From positions 1-10,429 of the forward strand of contig CAYGKP010000079.1 in assembly GCA_964350605.1 (NCBI GenBank): a stretch of DNA of 10,429 nucleotides, written 5' to 3'. The position numbers and the translations under genes are program-made. This DNA comes from CAYGKP01 sp964350605 (lineage in GTDB: Bacteria > Bacteroidota > Bacteroidia > Cytophagales > JAAEPT01). The notes below the pieces were generated by a model. That model did no database searches. It was not told where the DNA came from and saw only the letters and a program-made list of their open reading frames with translations. Shown here piece by piece: positions 7,277-10,429 of the stretch. Positions within the stretch are counted from its first letter, which is position 1; each line of letters begins with the position of its first letter.

Positions 7277-8014
7277 CTATTCGTCGAAGAATCGGTCCCA
7301 CTCGGTGCCCTGGAAATGGACTTTGAGTTCCGCGTAGTTGGTGATCATCTCGGAGAGAGAGCGAGTGATCTGCTTTTGGAAGGGAGAGGAGAGGGGCTTG
7401 CAATCAAGGCCTACGAAATTCTGAATTCGATTGAGGGTTGAATCGCGCTGGCCAGTCAGTTCTTCATAGGTGACTTCCAATGTAGGGTGTTTGGTAAAAA
7501 GGGTGCGGAACTTCGCCTGGCGAGTTATGCTGCGATTCAGAAACTGGGTGAGCTTTTCCACCGGTAGTTCAATGGGCTCCTGGGGTTGCGAGTGTGGTTT
7601 TTCTTCGGTTGGAATCAGCTTCCCCTTCCATTCGTATCCCTCCAGGTGCGACCACTTTTTCGTGGTTTTTGCCATAGTGAGGGAAAGGAATTGACGCAGG
7701 AGGTTTTCCCGCGTGAGATGGATGATGTGAATTGAATCATCCTTTCCAACTGCACCCATCACCGAGGGGCTTGATTGGAACTGCTGATAAAAGACCTTGG
7801 TACCGACTGCTTTTTTTCCACGAGCATCGCCCCAAGCTTCCTTGCGGAAGTAGAGAAGAGGCAACCTGCGACGCAATAGTTTTTTGTATCGGCTGAGTGG
7901 GTAGATGTTGTTTAGTATTTCGGGTCTGGTGCGGCAATCTGGGTGGCTGTCAAGCAGCGTGACAAGCAGGTTTGAGCCGACTCTGTGTTCGCCAAGAATG
8001 ATGAATCTTATCAT
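7277..8014 (-). CDS. Sulfotransferase family protein, copy 3 of a tandem triplet
   Basis: A 245-residue protein resembling bacterial PAPS-dependent sulfotransferases (NodH/Stf0-like). Residues 11-17 (RVGSNLL) form the probable 5'-phosphosulfate loop after an initial beta strand, and IIHLTRENLLRQFLSL (97-112) is the probable 3'-phosphate site with conserved Arg102 and Ser111. TYEEL (183-187) and the tail LSEMITNYAELKVHFQGTEW (220-239) are also characteristic. The reaction would move sulfate from PAPS to an unknown acceptor; cytoplasmic location is inferred from the lack of a signal peptide. The ATG at 8014 was chosen over 8065, because the strand leading to the loop starts there and 8065 would overlap the upstream gene. 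It begins 26 bases after the stop of copy 2 and closely resembles it, but carries an extra Lys/Glu-rich stretch (about residues 123-144). A 60-base sample (7681-7740) has 47% GC. The stop codon touches the rarA stop. Confidence 0.82.
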   Translation of the reverse strand: MIRFIILGEHRVGSNLLVTLLDSHPDCRTRPEILNNIYPLSRYKKLLRRRLPLLYFRKEAWGDARGKKAVGTKVFYQQFQSSPSVMGAVGKDDSIHIIHLTRENLLRQFLSLTMAKTTKKWSHLEGYEWKGKLIPTEEKPHSQPQEPIELPVEKLTQFLNRSITRQAKFRTLFTKHPTLEVTYEELTGQRDSTLNRIQNFVGLDCKPLSSPFQKQITRSLSEMITNYAELKVHFQGTEWDRFFDE

Positions 8015-8040
8015 GTGAGTGTAGGAGTAAGAGTGGCTAG

Positions 8041-8727
8041 TTACTCGCCGAAGAATCGGGCCCATGGCGTACCCGAAAAATGGGCTTTCAACTCGACGTA
8101 GTTCGTGACCAACTCAGGGAGTGATTTGTCAAGCTGTTTTTCTAAGGGGGAGTTGAGTAGCTGAAGAGGAAGGCCAAGAAAAGCTTGAGCTTCGGCCAAC
8201 ACGTGTTTGGTCTTATCGACCAAGTGTTCATAGCTGATCTCCATCATCGGGTGATTGGCGAACAGTTTGCGTAAGCGCGCTTGTCCAGCGGTAGTCCAAG
8301 CAAACGCATCTTGAAGCTCGGCGACCGACAACGTGATTGGCTCTTGCGCACCGGCATCGCCTTTGATCCATTGCCCTGTCACCTCGGCCATGCGTTTGGA
8401 AAGGTGGGTGCGCAAAATGTTCTCCCGCGTCAGGTGGAGGACCTTGACGGAGGTATCGATCACTAGGGCTTCTAGCACAGAGGGGTAGGCCTCAAGATGC
8501 TGGTAGAAGACCTTACCACCCACAGCCTTCTTACCAAAAGACCCCCCCCAGGCTTCTTTCTCGAAATAGTCGACCGGGTGAAGGGCGCGCTTCTTTGTGA
8601 GGCGTTCGGAGCGCGGGNNNNNNNNNNCGCTCCGGACCCGGCAGGCAGGATGGCTGTCCAGCAAGGTGAGGAGTAAATTGGACCCAACGCGTCCCCGTGA
8701 GGCAATCAAAAAACGGGTCTTTGTCAT
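8041..8727 (-). CDS. Sulfotransferase family protein, copy 2 of the triplet, interrupted by an assembly gap
   Basis: Reads as 228 residues including four unknown ones created by 10 Ns. The N-terminal loop RVGSNLL (13-19), the 3'-phosphate site VLHLTRENILRTHLS (96-110, Arg101 and Ser110) and the tail LPELVTNYVELKAHFSGTPW (203-222) match copy 3 closely. The reading frame is the same on both sides of the gap, which argues for an intact gene. However, the region between CR (29-30) and YF (54-55) is 3 residues shorter than in copy 3, so the real gap may be about 19 bases, and the PEI-type motif after the loop is missing here. The start at 8727 lies just 3 bases after the stop of copy 1, so translation is probably coupled. 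A 60-base sample (8281-8340) has 55% GC, higher than the flanking copies. Confidence 0.8.
   Translation of the reverse strand: MTKTRFLIASRGRVGSNLLLTLLDSHPACRVRSXXXXPRSERLTKKRALHPVDYFEKEAWGGSFGKKAVGGKVFYQHLEAYPSVLEALVIDTSVKVLHLTRENILRTHLSKRMAEVTGQWIKGDAGAQEPITLSVAELQDAFAWTTAGQARLRKLFANHPMMEISYEHLVDKTKHVLAEAQAFLGLPLQLLNSPLEKQLDKSLPELVTNYVELKAHFSGTPWARFFGE
8604..8637. repeat. Inverted repeat flanking the N-gap
   Basis: GTTCGGAGCG (8604-8613) and CGCTCCGGAC (8628-8637) are reverse complements apart from one base and lie on either side of the unsequenced stretch. With CGGG before the Ns they could form a GC-rich hairpin. This may be a true structure that stopped sequencing, or an artefact of how contig ends were joined. 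Confidence 0.7.
8618..8627. other. Assembly gap (10 N)
   Basis: Ten consecutive N bases inside the middle sulfotransferase gene. The round number suggests a scaffolding or placeholder gap rather than a measured length. Comparison with copy 3 suggests that the true length could be about 9 bases greater. Confidence 0.98.
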
Positions 8728-8730
8728 TGA

Positions 8731-9459
8731 TTACTTATGAGCAGTCAGATAGGCTTCGCCCGGCGTGCCTTTTAATGCTTCACAGAATTCGTCCCAATTG
8801 GCAACGTAATGATCGACCGGCTTGGGATTTTGGCGCTCCATTTTGGTTGTCATTGGCTGGTGAGGCACCCCGAGAAAGCGTTCAACTCGTCCCAGTACTT
8901 CTTCGGGATTACTGGTGAGTTGCTCGTAAGTCACGGAGAGAAGCTTGTGCCCTTCGAAGTAGCGAAGCGCCTCGGCACGTTCGGCTTTCAGCTCTATTAG
9001 ATAGGCAAGAAACGCAGTTGGCGATAATTCAATGGGGCCTGATAACCCCGGCTTCTTACTCGATTTCATCCAAGCGCCTGTCCGTTCAGCGATCTGCCAG
9101 GAAAGGAAAGAACGCAGCTTATCTTCCCTCTCTAGATGTATGACGCGAATGTTTTTGTGGCGGCTTAGCCACGGCCAAATGGCCTTTCTTTGTGGTTCCT
9201 GAGCTTGTTCGTAAAACAGCTTAAATCCTTGAGCACCAATTCGTTTTCGCCAAGGGTAGCCCAGCGATTTTAAGAATCCAATCACGTCTCGATCCCGTTG
9301 CTCTGCCTTCGCGGGACTCAATTTGAATGCGGGATTGAAAATTTCATTGTACGCATCAATGCGGTAATGGCTACACAGATAGCTCAACATTAAATTGGAT
9401 CCCACCCGCTTGGTACAAAGGATGATGTAGGGCGTATAGTATCGGATTAGACGACTCAT
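8731..9459 (-). CDS. Sulfotransferase family protein, copy 1 (first gene) of the triplet
   Basis: A 242-residue member of the same family and the most divergent copy. It has the KRVGSNLM loop (17-24), DAYNEIFNP (35-43), in which NEIF fits the conserved acidic position after the loop, and RVIHLEREDKLRSFLSW (105-121) as 3'-phosphate site with Arg111 and Ser120. SVTYEQL (175-181), FLGVP (195-199) and KMERQNPKPVDHYVANWDE (206-224) form the tail, where sulfotransferases of this type usually carry KQNP.PL...I.NYDE. The ATG at 9459 was chosen because it opens the first strand; the ATG at 9543 would run across the divergent sucD promoter. It is the promoter-proximal gene of the operon. Middle and C-terminal differences from copies 2 and 3 suggest an older duplication or a different acceptor. 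A 60-base sample (9301-9360) has 43% GC, against 62% in neighbouring sucD. Confidence 0.82.
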   Translation of the reverse strand: MSRLIRYYTPYIILCTKRVGSNLMLSYLCSHYRIDAYNEIFNPAFKLSPAKAEQRDRDVIGFLKSLGYPWRKRIGAQGFKLFYEQAQEPQRKAIWPWLSRHKNIRVIHLEREDKLRSFLSWQIAERTGAWMKSSKKPGLSGPIELSPTAFLAYLIELKAERAEALRYFEGHKLLSVTYEQLTSNPEEVLGRVERFLGVPHQPMTTKMERQNPKPVDHYVANWDEFCEALKGTPGEAYLTAHK

Positions 9460-9464
9460 GCGGC

Positions 9465-9472
9465 CAAAGGTA
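9465..9472 (-). promoter_or_regulatory. Candidate -7 box for the sulfotransferase operon
   Basis: Read on the minus strand, 9472-9465 is TACCTTTG, a full match to TAnnTTTG, ending 5 bases before the ATG of the first sulfotransferase gene. No TTG lies 19 bases upstream. Use of this box would give a leaderless or nearly leaderless transcript, as proposed for rarA. Its upstream region overlaps the sucD promoter, so the two may compete. Confidence 0.4.
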
Positions 9473-9485
9473 ATCACCCGATGGG

Positions 9486-9515
9486 TTGCGTGGCCCGGGG
9501 ATCGGTCTAACTTTG
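9486..9515 (+). promoter_or_regulatory. Bacteroidota-type promoter of sucD
   Basis: TTG at 9486-9488, a spacer of exactly 19 bases, and TAACTTTG at 9508-9515 match the Bacteroidota primary-sigma consensus TTG-N19-TAnnTTTG at all fixed positions. Initiation is expected around 9520-9522, leaving a leader of about 22 bases before the ATG at 9543. Confidence 0.8.
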
Positions 9516-9542
9516 TCCTTCCAACCCCCAAAAAGCACGGCA

Positions 9543-10424
9543 ATGAGCGTACTGGTCGACAAAAACTCCAAAGTCCTAGTCCAAGGTTTCACTGGTTCGG
9601 AAGGCAGCTTCCACGCCAGCCAGATGATTGAATACGGAACCAACGTGGTTGGTGGTGTGACCCCCGGAAAGGGCGGCCAAAAACACCTGGATCGCCCGGT
9701 GTTCAACACCGTTGACGAGTGCGTGAAAGCCACTGGCGCGAACGTCTCGATCATTTTTGTGCCGCCAGCCTTTGCCGCGGACGCAATCCTCGAAGCCGCC
9801 GCTGCGGACATCCCCGTGATCGTGACGATCACAGAAGGCATTCCAGTGCGCGACATGATCAAGGTGAAACACTACCTGAACGATCGCCCACACATCACCA
9901 TGATCGGTCCGAACTGTCCGGGCCTCATGACCCCAGGCGAGGCCAAAGTCGGCATCATGCCGGGCTTCATTCACCAGAAAGGAAAAATCGGCATCGTTTC
10001 GCGCTCGGGCACCTTGACCTACGAAGCGGTCGATCAAATCACGAAAGCGGGCATGGGCCAGTCGACTTGCATTGGCATCGGTGGCGACCCCATCATTGGT
10101 ACCACCACCAAGGAAGCTGTTGAGCTGCTGATGAACGACCCCGACACCGAAGGCATCATCATGATTGGTGAGATCGGCGGTTCGATGGAGGCCGACGCTG
10201 CGCGTTGGATCAAAGAAAACGGCACCAAGCCCGTCGTGGGCTTCATCGCTGGGCAGACGGCGCCGAAAGGCCGCCGCATGGGCCACGCTGGCGCCATCGT
10301 CGGTGGAGCGGATGATACCGCCGCTGCCAAGATGAAGATCATGCGCGAGTGCGGGCTGCACGTTGTGGAGTCGCCCGCCGAAATCGGCGAGACGATGGTC
10401 AAGGCGTTGGGTGTAACGGCTTAG
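9543..10424 (+). CDS. sucD: Succinate-CoA ligase (succinyl-CoA synthetase), alpha subunit
   Basis: Catalyses, with the beta subunit SucC, the reversible conversion of succinyl-CoA, phosphate and NDP to succinate, CoA and NTP in the TCA cycle. The 293 aa are in the normal range for SucD. The CoA-binding Rossmann domain begins VLVQGFTGSEGSFHASQM (11-28), followed by GGVTPGKGG (37-45) and the TITEGIPV (95-102) and IGPNCPG (121-127) blocks of the ATP-citrate lyase/succinyl-CoA ligase family. The ligase domain has SRSGTLTYE (153-161) and the phospho-histidine site GRRMGHAGAI (243-252) with His248. The ATG at 9543 was preferred over the in-frame ATG at 9486 because the 19 extra residues are not family-like and cover the promoter. 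No sucC is adjacent: downstream only five bases remain, and upstream is the divergent sulfotransferase operon, so sucD is probably transcribed separately. Confidence 0.97.
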   Translation: MSVLVDKNSKVLVQGFTGSEGSFHASQMIEYGTNVVGGVTPGKGGQKHLDRPVFNTVDECVKATGANVSIIFVPPAFAADAILEAAAADIPVIVTITEGIPVRDMIKVKHYLNDRPHITMIGPNCPGLMTPGEAKVGIMPGFIHQKGKIGIVSRSGTLTYEAVDQITKAGMGQSTCIGIGGDPIIGTTTKEAVELLMNDPDTEGIIMIGEIGGSMEADAARWIKENGTKPVVGFIAGQTAPKGRRMGHAGAIVGGADDTAAAKMKIMRECGLHVVESPAEIGETMVKALGVTA

Positions 10425-10429
10425 TCAGT

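Noticed and set aside
8015..8040. Pyrimidine-rich CACTC-like repeats between sulfotransferase copies 2 and 3 (minus strand)
   Set aside because: Only 26 bases, with no regular period and no hairpin; it is probably just the short spacer before the start of copy 3.
9576..10361. A 261-codon minus-strand open frame across sucD
   Set aside because: It is antisense to a clear sucD gene, with a composition (many His, Asp, Arg) typical of shadow translation.
1..10429. Search for CRISPR arrays, tRNA genes, insertion sequences, phage att sites, and toxin-antitoxin or defence genes
   Set aside because: By eye there are no regularly spaced repeats, no tRNA-like cloverleaf in the short gaps, and no transposase or recombinase proteins. 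The PIN domain belongs to a PhoH fusion with no antitoxin gene beside it.

Overview
The window looks like a chromosomal segment from a Bacteroidota species, probably a marine Saprospiria/Lewinella-like lineage. The phylum rests on three signs: a secreted multidomain protease with a type IX secretion (T9SS) C-terminal domain, the absence of convincing Shine-Dalgarno sequences at the chosen starts, and several matches to the Bacteroidota promoter consensus TTG-N19-TAnnTTTG. The lineage within the phylum is inferred from the fairly high GC and general gene style and is less certain.

Layout, left to right. Positions 1-119 hold the last 38 codons of a dihydrolipoamide dehydrogenase, followed by a strong hairpin terminator whose left edge touches a TAnnTTTG box. 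A PIN-PhoH ATPase/RNase (202-1533) follows, then a secreted M43-type metalloprotease with PKD and T9SS domains (1616-3829). A bidirectional terminator (about 3856-3886) separates that gene from class II fructose-bisphosphate aldolase on the minus strand (3905-4984), with an EamA/DMT-family transporter upstream of it on the same strand (5088-5990). Divergent from the transporter, with 29 bp between start codons, is the AAA+ replication-recombination ATPase gene rarA (6020-7276).

The most distinctive part is 7277-9459: three tandem minus-strand paralogues of a PAPS-type sulfotransferase family, apparently one operon read from 9459 down to 7277. In hand-counted 60-base samples the two outer genes are clearly less GC-rich (43-47%) than sucD and rarA (60-62%), so this is probably an acquired or locally amplified accessory module for sulfating a glycan, lipid or other surface metabolite. 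The middle copy contains a 10-N assembly gap flanked by an inverted repeat. Its last gene ends exactly where rarA ends (stop codons abutting, no terminator). Divergent from the sulfotransferase operon is sucD (9543-10424), with an essentially perfect Bacteroidota promoter.

The core genes (lpd, phoH, fbaA, rarA, sucD) are housekeeping and not functionally linked beyond central carbon metabolism (lpd, fbaA, sucD). I see no CRISPR array, tRNA, rRNA, IS element or defence system. No gene-free stretch exceeds about 105 bp. The best candidates for something new are the sulfotransferase triplet and the -7-like boxes that almost touch the start codons of rarA and of the sulfotransferase operon, which would imply leaderless or near-leaderless mRNAs.
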